Shown here one piece after another: positions 24,327 to 32,052 of a DNA stretch of 64,000 nt. The DNA is from Amycolatopsis dendrobii (GTDB taxonomy: Bacteria; Actinomycetota; Actinomycetes; Mycobacteriales; Pseudonocardiaceae), in assembly GCF_014145675.1 (NCBI RefSeq), contig NZ_JACGZW010000001.1:372001-436000 (forward strand). Reading direction: 5' to 3'. The translations under genes and the position numbers were made by a program. Position 1 is the stretch's first letter. Every line of letters begins with the position of its first letter. The notes below the pieces were generated by a model, which saw only the letters and a list, made by a program, of their open reading frames with translations, was not told where the DNA came from and did no database searches.

Positions 24327-24821
24327 ATGAGTGCCGACCTGACTTTCCGCCAGCCGACCGAAAACGACCACGCGCGCGTGCTCGCCGCACTGGGACCGTG
24401 GTGGGGCGGGCTGAAGGGCGAAGCCGGCGCGAAGGAGCGGGCGCTGCTGGTGCCGCGCCTGTACTTCCAGCATTTCACCACCACGAGCCGCTTGGTGGAA
24501 CGTCCGGACGGGACGCTGGCGGCGTTCCTGATCGGCTTCGTCTCGCAGACCGACCCGGACACCGCCTACATCCACTTCGTCGGCGTCGACCCGGAACTGC
24601 ACGGGCAGGGGATCGGCCGTTCGCTGTACGAATGGTTCTTCGGGCAGGTGCGGGAATCGGGGGTGCGGAAGGTGAAGTGCATCACCAGTCCGCAGAACGC
24701 CGCTTCGCGCGCGTACCACGCGCGGCTCGGGTTCGAGGTGTCCGGCGTGCTTCCGGATTACGACGGGCCGGGCTTGGACCGGGTCGCGTTCACCCGCAGC
24801 CTTGACGACCAGGCGGGCTGA
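24327..24821 (+). CDS. GNAT N-acetyltransferase
   Basis: This is a 164-residue protein. The acetyl-CoA loop is VDPELHGQGIGRSLYEWFF at about 88-106, followed by SPQNAASRAYHARLGFEVSG. The N-terminal half is extended. It transfers acetyl from acetyl-CoA to an amine of unknown identity. It is likely co-transcribed with the dehydrogenase 41 bases upstream. Confidence 0.88.
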   Translation: MSADLTFRQPTENDHARVLAALGPWWGGLKGEAGAKERALLVPRLYFQHFTTTSRLVERPDGTLAAFLIGFVSQTDPDTAYIHFVGVDPELHGQGIGRSLYEWFFGQVRESGVRKVKCITSPQNAASRAYHARLGFEVSGVLPDYDGPGLDRVAFTRSLDDQAG

Positions 24822-25171
24822 CGCCGTCGGCCGGGGGAACAGCGGACCCGGCAGATAGGCGAGGGCCGTGGCGCTGGACGCCTTCGAGTGAAGTCCTGCG
24901 CCAGGGAACCGCGTTTGCCGGCGGTCCGGGGCTTGAGAGAAGCGTCTCCGGATTTCGCGAGGGAGACGTTCTTTTCCGCGCTGAAATTCACTGCCTCGGA
25001 CTTGTCGCAGCGGAACCAGGATTCCGCGCCGGGTTCGAAGTTCGCATTCTCGAGGAGAGACGTGTTCGCGCCTCGATCGCTTGCTGCGGGTTCCTCGTCT
25101 CGTCGGTGAAGAACGCACCGGGGCGGCGGGCTCGCGGAGACCGGCCGCCCCTCTTATTCGGTCCGGCGTCG
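24822..25171. other. Intergenic region, no convincing gene
   Basis: This part is less GC-rich. A 73-codon frame at 24888-25109 lacks typical codon bias and any homology I recognise. A hairpin GGGGCGG...CCGCCCC (25120-25126 with 25145-25151) lies just beyond the 3' end of the LysM gene and may end its transcript. Confidence 0.4.
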
Positions 25172-25666
25172 TCAGTCGCCTTGCGGTACGCGCACGACCT
25201 GCCCCGGGCTGATGACGTTCGGATTCGTGATCGTGCCGGGGTTCGCCGCCGCGAGGCGGTAGTAGAGGTTGCCGGAGCCGTAGTATTTCTTGGCGATGCT
25301 CCAGAGCGTCTCGCCTTGCGCCACGGTGTGTTCGAGGTAATTGCGGTAGCCCGGGACGATTTTCGGCCCGAAGACGACGGGCACGACGGTTTTTTCGAGT
25401 TCCGCTCCGTCGTTCGCGGAAACGTGGAAGACCTCGACGAAGAGACGGTCGAGCTTGAAGGCCGCGCGGCTGACGTCGACGACGAGCTGGAACTGGCTGT
25501 GTCCGCCCGAACCGTCGCCGGCCAGGAAACCGCCGGTCACCTCGTCGTGGCCTTCGTGGATGCGGTAGCTGAAACCGGCTTCGAACGCGCCGCCGGCCAC
25601 GCCGGCGAGCTGAATGTCGTGTCCTACCAGGTCGTATGTCGCTGGTTGCTCCAGAGTGACCGTCAC
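25172..25666 (-). CDS. LysM protein with Gmad2-like domain
   Basis: This is a 164-residue protein. Residues about 3-105 resemble the Gmad2 immunoglobulin-like domain (GFSYRIHEGHDEVTGG, VEVFHVSANDGAELEKTVVP). Residues about 110-162 form a LysM repeat (HTVAQGETLWSIAKKYYG, NPNVISPGQVVRVP). No signal peptide is present in the GTG 25666 form, which has AAAGGG upstream; ATG 25720 would add 18 residues, still without one. LysM would bind peptidoglycan or chitin if exported. The cytosolic appearance is odd. Confidence 0.8.
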   Translation of the reverse strand: MTVTLEQPATYDLVGHDIQLAGVAGGAFEAGFSYRIHEGHDEVTGGFLAGDGSGGHSQFQLVVDVSRAAFKLDRLFVEVFHVSANDGAELEKTVVPVVFGPKIVPGYRNYLEHTVAQGETLWSIAKKYYGSGNLYYRLAAANPGTITNPNVISPGQVVRVPQGD

Positions 25667-25892
25667 TGTTGGCCCTTTCGTCGTCGCGCATCGGGGAGTG
25701 CCGGACGAAGAGAGGTCCATGGTGCCGGGCGGCGGCTCCGGGCGGATAGAGGAATTCGTCCCGAGACCGGCCGCGGGGCATGCGGACGGTCTCGGGAATG
25801 GTCAGGCAGACGGGCGAGAACCGCGCGAGGGCCTGGGCTGACAGCGAAAGGGCGCGGGACGGTGGTCGCGGGACGGCCTTTCCGAAGAGCGC

Positions 25893-26333
25893 TCAGCGGG
25901 CTTCGATGACGGTCTGGAACTGGTCGGCGGCCCGCTCGACCTTCTTCTGCGGATCGGCCAGCAGCGACGCGACCGCCTCGCCGAGTTTGCCCGCCGGGGG
26001 CTGGTATTCGAGCGAGATCTCCACGCCGGTGCGGCCGTGGCCCTTGTCCTCGAACCGGACGACGCCGGAGTTGCGCACGTCCGGATCGGCGTCGTCCACG
26101 GTGGTCCAGGCGATCTTGCGCGGCGGCGCGTCTTCGACGATCCGGGCCTGCCATTCCACTGTGGACCCCGCCGGTCCGTCGACCTTCCACCGGGTGCGGG
26201 TCCCCTCGCGGTCGAGGGCTTCGACCGACTGGACGTCGGAGAACAGTTCCGGCAGCCGGGTCAGCGGACGCCACCAGTCGTAGCACGCCTGCGCGGGAGC
26301 GTTGACCTCGACGTAATGCGCTGCAGCAGCCAT
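25893..26333 (-). CDS. SRPBCC (polyketide cyclase/START-like) protein
   Basis: This is a 146-residue protein. HYVEVNAPAQACYDWWRPLTRLPELF, KIAWTTVDDADPDVRNSGVVRFE and a long C-terminal helix give the SRPBCC fold of hydrophobic-ligand-binding proteins such as YbbF/CoxG-type and OtsA-linked stress proteins. ATG 26333 follows GGAAAGG. A GGTTT-N15-GGGTAA promoter ends about 45 bases upstream, so it probably belongs to the SigB/SigF-type stress regulon. The ligand is unknown. Confidence 0.85.
   Translation of the reverse strand: MAAAAHYVEVNAPAQACYDWWRPLTRLPELFSDVQSVEALDREGTRTRWKVDGPAGSTVEWQARIVEDAPPRKIAWTTVDDADPDVRNSGVVRFEDKGHGRTGVEISLEYQPPAGKLGEAVASLLADPQKKVERAADQFQTVIEAR
26154..26166. repeat. 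GTCCACAGTGGAC-family palindrome, copy 2
   Basis: TTCCACTGTGGAC, inside the SRPBCC gene, differs from the consensus by one base. Confidence 0.45.
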
Positions 26334-26379
26334 GGGCGCCTTTCCTCGGAGTTCAGCGGAATCTTGCCGAATTCTCCGG

Positions 26380-26405
26380 TTACCCGGCTGTCGACGGGGC
26401 AAACC
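26380..26405 (-). promoter_or_regulatory. SigB/SigF-type promoter for the SRPBCC gene
   Basis: On the minus strand GGTTT (26401-26405), 15 bases, then GGGTAA (26380-26385). The actinobacterial SigF/SigB consensus is GGTTT-N15-17-GGGTAT. Transcription would start near 26373. Confidence 0.65.
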
Positions 26406-26413
26406 GCCGATCG

Positions 26414-26797
26414 TTACGAGATTCCCTTGCGGGGCAGAGGAACGAGGCTGGCGCCGACCCGGACGTCGAGGGTCCGGTCGAGGCCGAGCAGCCGGAGGGG
26501 ACGCAGCACGGCGCGTTGGTGCGCCAGCACCGTGAAGGGCACCTCCGCGAGGTGAGCTGCGTGGTCGGCTGCCATCAAGGCGGACAGCCCGCGGCAACTG
26601 CAGAACGTCACAGCTCCCAGATCGGCGACCACTCCGCCGGGGGAGTGCGCCATCGCCGCGACGGTGTACTCGAAAAACCTTTCAGCGCTTGAGGAATCGA
26701 GGTCGCCGGATGCCGCGACGACCGTGACGTCATCGGTGGTGCTGACGGTGACGTCTGCGCGCGTGGGCAGCCTGGCAGGACGAACGGGGCGGGTCAT
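26414..26797 (-). CDS. STAS-domain protein lacking the usual phospho-serine
   Basis: This is a 127-residue anti-sigma-antagonist fold: DVTVVAASGDLDSSSAERFF, then GGVVADLGAVTFCSCRGLSALM. In active antagonists the loop reads D-S-S-G with the second Ser phosphorylated; here it is S-C-R-G, so that Ser is Arg. ATG 26797 follows AGGAGG. It could be a decoy or a constitutively binding antagonist. No kinase gene adjoins it directly, though two HATPase kinases occur at 31 and 40 kb. Confidence 0.85.
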   Translation of the reverse strand: MTRPVRPARLPTRADVTVSTTDDVTVVAASGDLDSSSAERFFEYTVAAMAHSPGGVVADLGAVTFCSCRGLSALMAADHAAHLAEVPFTVLAHQRAVLRPLRLLGLDRTLDVRVGASLVPLPRKGIS

Positions 26798-26974
26798 CGG
26801 GGGCCTCCTGCGGACCGGTGGAGGCGGGCCGGCGCTGGACTGCCTCGCTTGTGCTGGGCGGGCGGCTCCTGGCTGAACCGTGTCGCTGCCACGGTAGCTC
26901 CGTCGCGGAATTCCGACAACCACGCGCCGGGCCGACGGGGGATCCCGTTGTGCCAGGCCCGCTTCGCCGCCCGT

Positions 26975-27460
26975 TCAGGAGCGCCGGGTGAACGCTTCCT
27001 CGGCGGCCCGCACCCGCGCCGGTTCCAGCAGCGAGCGCTGCCGGTCCGCGCGGAGGAGAAGGGCGTCGAAGTCCACGTCGGCCAGCCGCTTTCCCAGGTT
27101 CGCCGAGTCCCGCAGCGTGGTCCACAGGATCTTCTTGCCCTCGATCCCCATGGCCAGCGCTTCGAGTTCCCAGAACCGGCTCAGCGGCGAGTACGCCGTG
27201 ATCCTGCCGTTCGGCTTGAACCGTCCCAGCCGTTCGGCCACGATCGCGATTCCGGCTTTGACCGGGTTGGCCCGCACCGGCACCGCCTGCATGACGCCGC
27301 GGAACGTCTCCACGTCCTCCGCGATCGCCGACGCCGCCTCGCGCAGCGGCGTCTCGAATTCGGTGCCCCGGTTGTTGCGGGCGGCCCGGCGGGCCAGCTC
27401 GCGCCAGGCGAGTCCCATGGCGAGCTGGTCGTTGAGGTAGATCCCGAGCAACGTCTCCAT
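26975..27460 (-). CDS. Conserved actinobacterial helical protein of unknown function
   Basis: This is a 161-residue protein predicted to be all-helical. METLLGIYLNDQLAMGLAWRELAR, GTEFETPLREAASAIAEDVE and GRFKPNGRITAYSPLSRFWELEALAMG are characteristic; I recognise the pattern from unnamed actinobacterial proteins with a ferritin-like feel but know of no function. A GTG at 27481 would add seven residues. It lies 44 bases after the SRPBCC gene and probably belongs to the ALDH-Csp-SRPBCC transcript. Confidence 0.7.
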   Translation of the reverse strand: METLLGIYLNDQLAMGLAWRELARRAARNNRGTEFETPLREAASAIAEDVETFRGVMQAVPVRANPVKAGIAIVAERLGRFKPNGRITAYSPLSRFWELEALAMGIEGKKILWTTLRDSANLGKRLADVDFDALLLRADRQRSLLEPARVRAAEEAFTRRS

Positions 27461-27504
27461 GCGGGCGGAGATACCCGGCACGGCCGCGGGCAACCGTCGG
27501 CCGT

Positions 27505-27906
27505 TCAACTCTCGACCAGCGCGGCCAGCCGGTCGAGAGACTCGCGCAGCTGCCGGTCGACGTCTTCGGCCGGTTCGCCGCCGTGGTTGCGCGGATCGTC
27601 GCCGTGGAAGGACAGGTGCAACGTCGCGTAGCTGGTGTCGCCTTCGGCGGACGCCACCTGGAGCCAGCCGCTGTAGTCCGGGCTGCCCCGCCGCCCCCAT
27701 TCCAGCCGGAGCTGGTCGCGGCGTTCGCGCAGCAGCCCGGGTTCGCCGGTCGAACCGGCTACGTCGACGTCGACGCCGGGAGGCTCCGCCGGGTGCACCG
27801 ACACCGTGCCGGGCAACCAGCGGTCCAAAGTGGACCGATCAGCCGCGGCGCGGAACACCGTGCCCGCGTCGGCGGCGACTCGCCGCTCGCGTTCGAATTC
27901 GGTCAT
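27505..27906 (-). CDS. SRPBCC-like small protein
   Basis: This is a 133-residue protein. FERERRVAADAGTVFRAAADRSTLDRWLPG at the N-terminus and a C-terminal helix (VDRQLRESLDRLAALVES) frame a short sheet, as in compact SRPBCC/START-like proteins. It lies 6 bases downstream of the copper-storage gene. It may bind a hydrophobic ligand; the role is unknown. Shared transcription with the aldehyde dehydrogenase and the Cys-rich protein suggests a stress function. Confidence 0.75.
   Translation of the reverse strand: MTEFERERRVAADAGTVFRAAADRSTLDRWLPGTVSVHPAEPPGVDVDVAGSTGEPGLLRERRDQLRLEWGRRGSPDYSGWLQVASAEGDTSYATLHLSFHGDDPRNHGGEPAEDVDRQLRESLDRLAALVES
27823..27835. repeat. GTCCACAGTGGAC-family palindrome, copy 3
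   Basis: GTCCAAAGTGGAC, inside an SRPBCC gene, differs from the consensus by one base. Confidence 0.45.
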
Positions 27907-27912
27907 GGCGGA

Positions 27913-28323
27913 TCACTCCCCGGCGCCCACGAGATGGTCGCGCAGCTGCTGGCAAGCGTCCGAGCAGCTGCGGCAGGCTTCTTCGCACAGCGCGCAATGG
28001 CGGTGCTGGGCGGCGTGCCGTCCGCATTCGTCGGCGCAGGCCCGGCACGCCTGCTCGCAGGCCCGCAGCAGTGCGTCGAGGACGGTCTTCGTCCCGCTCC
28101 GGCGGGACAGCACGCGCGCCGTCGCGGTGCACAGGTCCGCGCAGTCGAGATCGGTGCGGATGCAGTGGACCATGCTGGCCGGATCCCGTTCGGACAGACA
28201 GGCGTCGGCGCACACCGTGCACGCGCTGGCGCAGGCGAGGCATTCGCCGACGCAGTTCGCGATCGCGGCCGGGTCGGGTCCGCCCAGGTGTTCGGGGTGG
28301 CTTTCGAGCAGGGGCAGCGTCAT
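27913..28323 (-). CDS. Csp3-like four-helix copper-storage protein
   Basis: This is a 136-residue protein with 18 cysteines, arranged as CxxxC and CxxC on helices (CVGECLACASACTVCADAC, CEQACRACADEC, CALCEEACRSCSDAC). The pattern fits DUF326/Csp proteins, which hold many Cu(I) ions inside a four-helix bundle. There is no Tat or Sec signal, so it matches cytosolic Csp3 rather than exported Csp1. ATG 28323 follows AAAGGAAAAG. It lies 24 bases after the aldehyde dehydrogenase in a unit with a SigB/SigF-like promoter, an unusual setting since copper genes are normally CsoR-controlled. Confidence 0.88.
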   Translation of the reverse strand: MTLPLLESHPEHLGGPDPAAIANCVGECLACASACTVCADACLSERDPASMVHCIRTDLDCADLCTATARVLSRRSGTKTVLDALLRACEQACRACADECGRHAAQHRHCALCEEACRSCSDACQQLRDHLVGAGE

Positions 28324-28347
28324 GGCGTCTTTTCCTTTCGCCGAGGT

Positions 28348-29808
28348 TCAGAGCTGGGGCCGGCTTTGCTCGTCCCGGACGGTCACCCATTGCCAGCGGG
28401 TGAATTCGTCGAGGTTGACGAAGGAGCCGAACCGGCTGCTGCCGCCGGAATCGCCGATCCCGCCGAACGGCGCGAGGGTTTCGTCGTTCACGGTCTGGTC
28501 GTTGACGTGGATCATCCCGGCGTGCAGCCGGTCGCCGACCGCGCGCGCGTGCGCGGAGGATCCGCTGTGGACTCCGGCGACCAGGCCGTAGGGTGTCGCG
28601 TTGGCCAGGCGGACGGCTTCGTCGTCGTCGGCGAATGTGGTGACGACCGCGACCGGCCCGAAAATCTCCTCGGCGAACGCCGGCATGTCGGGGGAGACCC
28701 CGGCGAGCACGGTCGGGCGGAAGAACAGCCCGTCGCGATCCCCGCCGGCGACGACTTCCGCGCCCGCGTCGACCGATCGCTTGACGACGTCTTCGATGTG
28801 GTCGGCCTGTCCGGAGTTGATGACCGGGCCGAGATCGACGTCCGCACGGGGGTCGCCGACCCGCAGCCCGTCCGCGAGGCGGGCGAGCTCTTCGACGTAG
28901 GCGTCGGCGATCTTCTCGGAGACCAGGTGGCGTCCGACGGCCATGCACACCTGGCCCTGGTGGACGAAGCTGCCGAACGAGCCAGCGGCCGCGGCGGCCG
29001 GGACGTCGACGTCGTCGAGCACGACGAACGCGTTGTTGCCGCCCAGCTCCGAGACGAACTTCTTGAACCCGCCCGCCGCGGCCTCGGCCAGTTCGCGCCC
29101 GACCGGGGTCGAGCCGGTGAAGGAGATCATGGCGATGTGCGGGTCGTCGGCGACGGCGGTGCCGAGTTCGCTGCCTTTGCCGGGCAGCATGTGCAGCACG
29201 CCCGGGGGCAGTCCGGCCTCCTCGAACAGGCGCGCGACGACGACGCCGCAGCAGATCGCGGTGTCGCTGGCGGGTTTGAGCAGGACGGCGTTGCCGGTCG
29301 CGAGCGCCGGGGCGACGGAGCGCATGGCGAGGACGAGCGGGAAGTTCCACGGCGCGATCACCGCCACCACGCCGAAGGGGACGCGCCGGGCGATGCTGGT
29401 GCGGCCTTCCTGCGTGGTGGGCAGCAGCGTGCCCCACGGCGCGCTCGCCAGCGACGCGGCTTCGTGCAGTTCGTCGAGGGTGAGGTCCAGTTCGAACTCG
29501 ACGGCGGCGGCGGTCTTCCCGGCCTCGCGGGTGAGCCAGCCGGCGATCTCGCCGCGGTGCTGCTCGAACAGGGCCGCGGCGCGCCGCAGGGCACGGGCCC
29601 GCTCGCGGTAGTCGGCGTGCGCCCAGTCCGGTCCGTGCTCGGCCGCTGCGGAAGCGGAACGGGCGAGGTCGTCAGCGGTGGCAGTGCCGACCTGGCCGAG
29701 TTCGTCGCCGGTGGCGGGTTCGGTCGAGGCCGCTGCCGCGCCGGTGCGCGTCCACTCGCCGGTGAACACCCGGCCGGACCAGCGGCCCCGGTCGTCGAGC
29801 AGTCCCAC
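28348..29808 (-). CDS. Aldehyde dehydrogenase (benzaldehyde/vanillin type)
   Basis: This is a 486-residue enzyme. The catalytic Cys lies in HQGQVCMAVGR, the general-base Glu in VSELGGNN, and the NAD pocket in APWNFPLVLAMRSVAPALATGN and FTGSTPVGRELA. It is closest to benzaldehyde or salicylaldehyde dehydrogenases. It oxidises an aldehyde with NAD(P)+. GTG 29808 follows AAAGGA. It is first of a unit ALDH-Csp-SRPBCC-unknown, with a promoter-like GTTT-N15-GGGTAG at 29841-29865. Confidence 0.9.
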   Translation of the reverse strand: MGLLDDRGRWSGRVFTGEWTRTGAAAASTEPATGDELGQVGTATADDLARSASAAAEHGPDWAHADYRERARALRRAAALFEQHRGEIAGWLTREAGKTAAAVEFELDLTLDELHEAASLASAPWGTLLPTTQEGRTSIARRVPFGVVAVIAPWNFPLVLAMRSVAPALATGNAVLLKPASDTAICCGVVVARLFEEAGLPPGVLHMLPGKGSELGTAVADDPHIAMISFTGSTPVGRELAEAAAGGFKKFVSELGGNNAFVVLDDVDVPAAAAAGSFGSFVHQGQVCMAVGRHLVSEKIADAYVEELARLADGLRVGDPRADVDLGPVINSGQADHIEDVVKRSVDAGAEVVAGGDRDGLFFRPTVLAGVSPDMPAFAEEIFGPVAVVTTFADDDEAVRLANATPYGLVAGVHSGSSAHARAVGDRLHAGMIHVNDQTVNDETLAPFGGIGDSGGSSRFGSFVNLDEFTRWQWVTVRDEQSRPQL

Positions 29809-29840
29809 GTCCTGTCCTTTCGTCCGGGTACGCGGATCGG

Positions 29841-29865
29841 CTACCCGGGGGCCGCATCGGCAAAC
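29841..29865 (-). promoter_or_regulatory. SigB/SigF-like promoter for the ALDH-Csp unit
   Basis: On the minus strand GTTT (29862-29865), 15 bases, then GGGTAG (29841-29846), about 33 bases before the GTG at 29808. The last -10 base differs from GGGTAT. Confidence 0.45.
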
Positions 29866-29915
29866 GCCGCCCGGGGACGACGTTTCGCCGCGCCGGCGCC
29901 GGGTATCAGGGCGGA

Positions 29916-30866
29916 ATGTCTGTGCAAGCTGTGGTGATGGCGGAGTTCGGCGGCCCGGACGTCCTGACGCTGCGCGAGGTCGAGCGTCCCGAGCCGGGAC
30001 CGGGCGAGATCCTGGTCCGGGTGTTCGCGTCGGGGACGAACCCGGTCGAAGCGAAGATCCGGCAGGGGGTCGCGATCCCGGATCTGGAACTGCCCGCGGT
30101 GCTGGGCGGCGACGTCTCGGGCGTCGTGGCGGCAGCCGGCCCCGGTGTGACTGACTTCGCCGAGGGCGACGAGGTGTTCTACACCCCGGAGCTGACGTCG
30201 CGTTTGGGCAGCTATACCGAGCTGAACGTCGTGTCGGCGGCCATCGCGGCGCTCAAACCCCGCGGGCTCAGCCACGTCGAGGCGGCGGCGATCCCGCTCG
30301 CAGGCGGGACGGCCTGGGAGGCGATCGTCCGCCGGTTGGCGGTCCGGCCGGGGGAGACGGTGCTGGTGCACGCCGGTGCGGGCGGGGTCGGCTCGTTCGC
30401 CGTGCAGTTCGCGATCGCCGCCGGCGCCCGGGTGCTGGCCACGGCGGGTCCGGACAACCAGGACCTGCTGCGTGACCTCGGCGCCGTCCCGATCGACTAC
30501 CACGAGACCGATCCGGTCGAGGCGGCGTTCGAGCACACCGGCGGCAAGGGCGCTGACGCGGTGCTCGACCTCGTCGGCGGGGAAAACGTCGCGAAGAGCT
30601 CGGATGCGACCCGGGCGTTCGGCCGGATCGCGACGGTGCTTCCGCTTGACGGCGAGCTGCGCTCCCTGTACCAGCGGAATCAGCAGCTGCACGGGATCAT
30701 GCTCACCCGGGAGCGCCGCCGGCTGGAGGAGCTGACGCCGGTTTTCGAACGAGGTCAGGCCCGTCCCGTCGTGGACCAGGTCCTGCCGCTCGGCCAGGTG
30801 CGCGAGGCCCACGAACGGCTCGATTCCGGACACGGGCGAGGAAAGACAGTGCTCGACCTCGCCTGA
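29916..30866 (+). CDS. Zinc-free quinone oxidoreductase-like MDR
   Basis: This is a 316-residue protein. No zinc-ligand Cys set is present; VLVHAGAGGVGSFAVQFAIAAGARVLAT is the NADPH site. The N-terminal AVVMAEFGGPDVLTLREVERPEPG and SGTNPVEAKIRQG are typical of QOR/zeta-crystallin. It reduces quinones or enals with NADPH. It is divergent from the ALDH unit with about 107 bases between. Confidence 0.88.
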   Translation: MSVQAVVMAEFGGPDVLTLREVERPEPGPGEILVRVFASGTNPVEAKIRQGVAIPDLELPAVLGGDVSGVVAAAGPGVTDFAEGDEVFYTPELTSRLGSYTELNVVSAAIAALKPRGLSHVEAAAIPLAGGTAWEAIVRRLAVRPGETVLVHAGAGGVGSFAVQFAIAAGARVLATAGPDNQDLLRDLGAVPIDYHETDPVEAAFEHTGGKGADAVLDLVGGENVAKSSDATRAFGRIATVLPLDGELRSLYQRNQQLHGIMLTRERRRLEELTPVFERGQARPVVDQVLPLGQVREAHERLDSGHGRGKTVLDLA

Positions 30867-31046
30867 GCGGCGAAGGAAGTCCGGGCAGGCTGGCGGGCCC
30901 GCCGCACCGTGCGGTCCGGTCGGGCGTGCGGAACTGTCCGACGGCTGAGTTAGCCTTGACCGGACAGGGGAACCGAGCTGTCCGGCGGACGGCAGAGGCG
31001 AGGTAGTGATCGTGGTGCCCGCGGAGAGGTCGTTGTTTCCTGCGGG

Positions 31047-31982
31047 GTGTCTGTGAGGTACGCAAATCAGGCGTTCCTGCATCCGGCGCTGTTCTACCGA
31101 GGCGCCGACGAGTTCACGGCCGGTGTCGTCTCGTTCGTCCGGGACGGGCTGGCTGCGGGCGAGCCGGTCGCGGTCGCCGCGCCGCCGGAGCACGTGAGCC
31201 TGGTGCGCGCCGAGCTGGGCGCGGACGCGGACCGGGTGCTGCTGGTCGACATGACCGAGGCGGGCCGCAATCCGGGCCGGATCATCCCGGGCGTGCTGCG
31301 CGCGTTCGCCGACGGGCATCCGGACCAGCACGTGCGGATCGTCGGGGAGCCGGTCTGGGCGGGCCGGTCGCCCGCGGAGTACCCGGCGTGCGCGCAGCAC
31401 GAGGCGTTGATCAACCTGGCGTTCGAGGGCCGCTGGGCCACCATTCTGTGCCCCTACGACGCCGAAGCGCTGGGCGCGACCGAGCTGGCCGACGCGCTCC
31501 GGACGCATCCCTGGCTGATCGACGGCGCGGGCGAGTGGCGCTCGAGCGGCGACTACGCGCCCGACGCGGTGGTCGCCGACTACAACCGCGAGCTGCCGCC
31601 GCCGCCCGGCGCCCGGTCCTTCGTCGTCGCCGAACCCGACCTCGTCGGCCTCCGCGTGGTCACCGCCGAGACAGCGCGGCGGCACGGCCTCGCCGAGGAC
31701 CGGGTCGAGGACGCGGTGATGGCGGTGTCGGAGCTGGCGGTCAACAGCGTCGAGCACGGCAGCGGATCCGCGGTGGTGCGGCTGGGTTTCGCCGACGGCG
31801 AGCTGGTCTGCCAGGTCCGGGACGAGGGATGGCTGGCGGATCCGATGGCCGGGCGCGTCCCGGCTTCTCCGGACCAGGTCCGCGGCCGGGGACTGCTGCT
31901 GGTGAACCACCTCGCGGATCTGGTGCGGATGCATTCGGACCCGGCCGGGTCGACGGTGGAGGCCCGGTTCGCCGCCGGGTGA
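31047..31982 (+). CDS. MEDS-domain sensor with HATPase anti-sigma-type kinase
   Basis: This is a 311-residue protein. Residues about 10-165 are a MEDS (MEthanogen/methylotroph DcmR Sensory) domain (HPALFYRGADEFTAGVVSF, GEPVWAGRSPAEYPACAQHE). Residues about 195-305 are a GHKL ATPase without a dimerisation His: VEDAVMAVSELAVNSVEHG is the N-box and VRDEGWLAD/GRGLLLVNHLAD the G-boxes. It resembles RsbW-type Ser kinases that bind sigma factors and phosphorylate STAS partners. GTG 31047, or 31053, starts it. It is the first partner-switch gene of the 31-41 kb stretch. Confidence 0.85.
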   Translation: MSVRYANQAFLHPALFYRGADEFTAGVVSFVRDGLAAGEPVAVAAPPEHVSLVRAELGADADRVLLVDMTEAGRNPGRIIPGVLRAFADGHPDQHVRIVGEPVWAGRSPAEYPACAQHEALINLAFEGRWATILCPYDAEALGATELADALRTHPWLIDGAGEWRSSGDYAPDAVVADYNRELPPPPGARSFVVAEPDLVGLRVVTAETARRHGLAEDRVEDAVMAVSELAVNSVEHGSGSAVVRLGFADGELVCQVRDEGWLADPMAGRVPASPDQVRGRGLLLVNHLADLVRMHSDPAGSTVEARFAAG

Positions 31983-32052
31983 AGCCGCCGCGCACGCGCG
32001 GCTTAGGCTGACGGGCGAGGAAAAGCTATCCGTCTGGCAGGAGAGTGCGAGC

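Noticed and set aside
24888..25109. A 73-codon plus-strand frame
   Set aside because: No ribosome-binding site, atypical codon use and no recognisable motif.
23157..25781. Long open frames antisense to the XRE, dehydrogenase and GNAT genes
   Set aside because: The plus-strand genes have clear domains; the antisense frames have Arg/Ala-rich composition and no motif.
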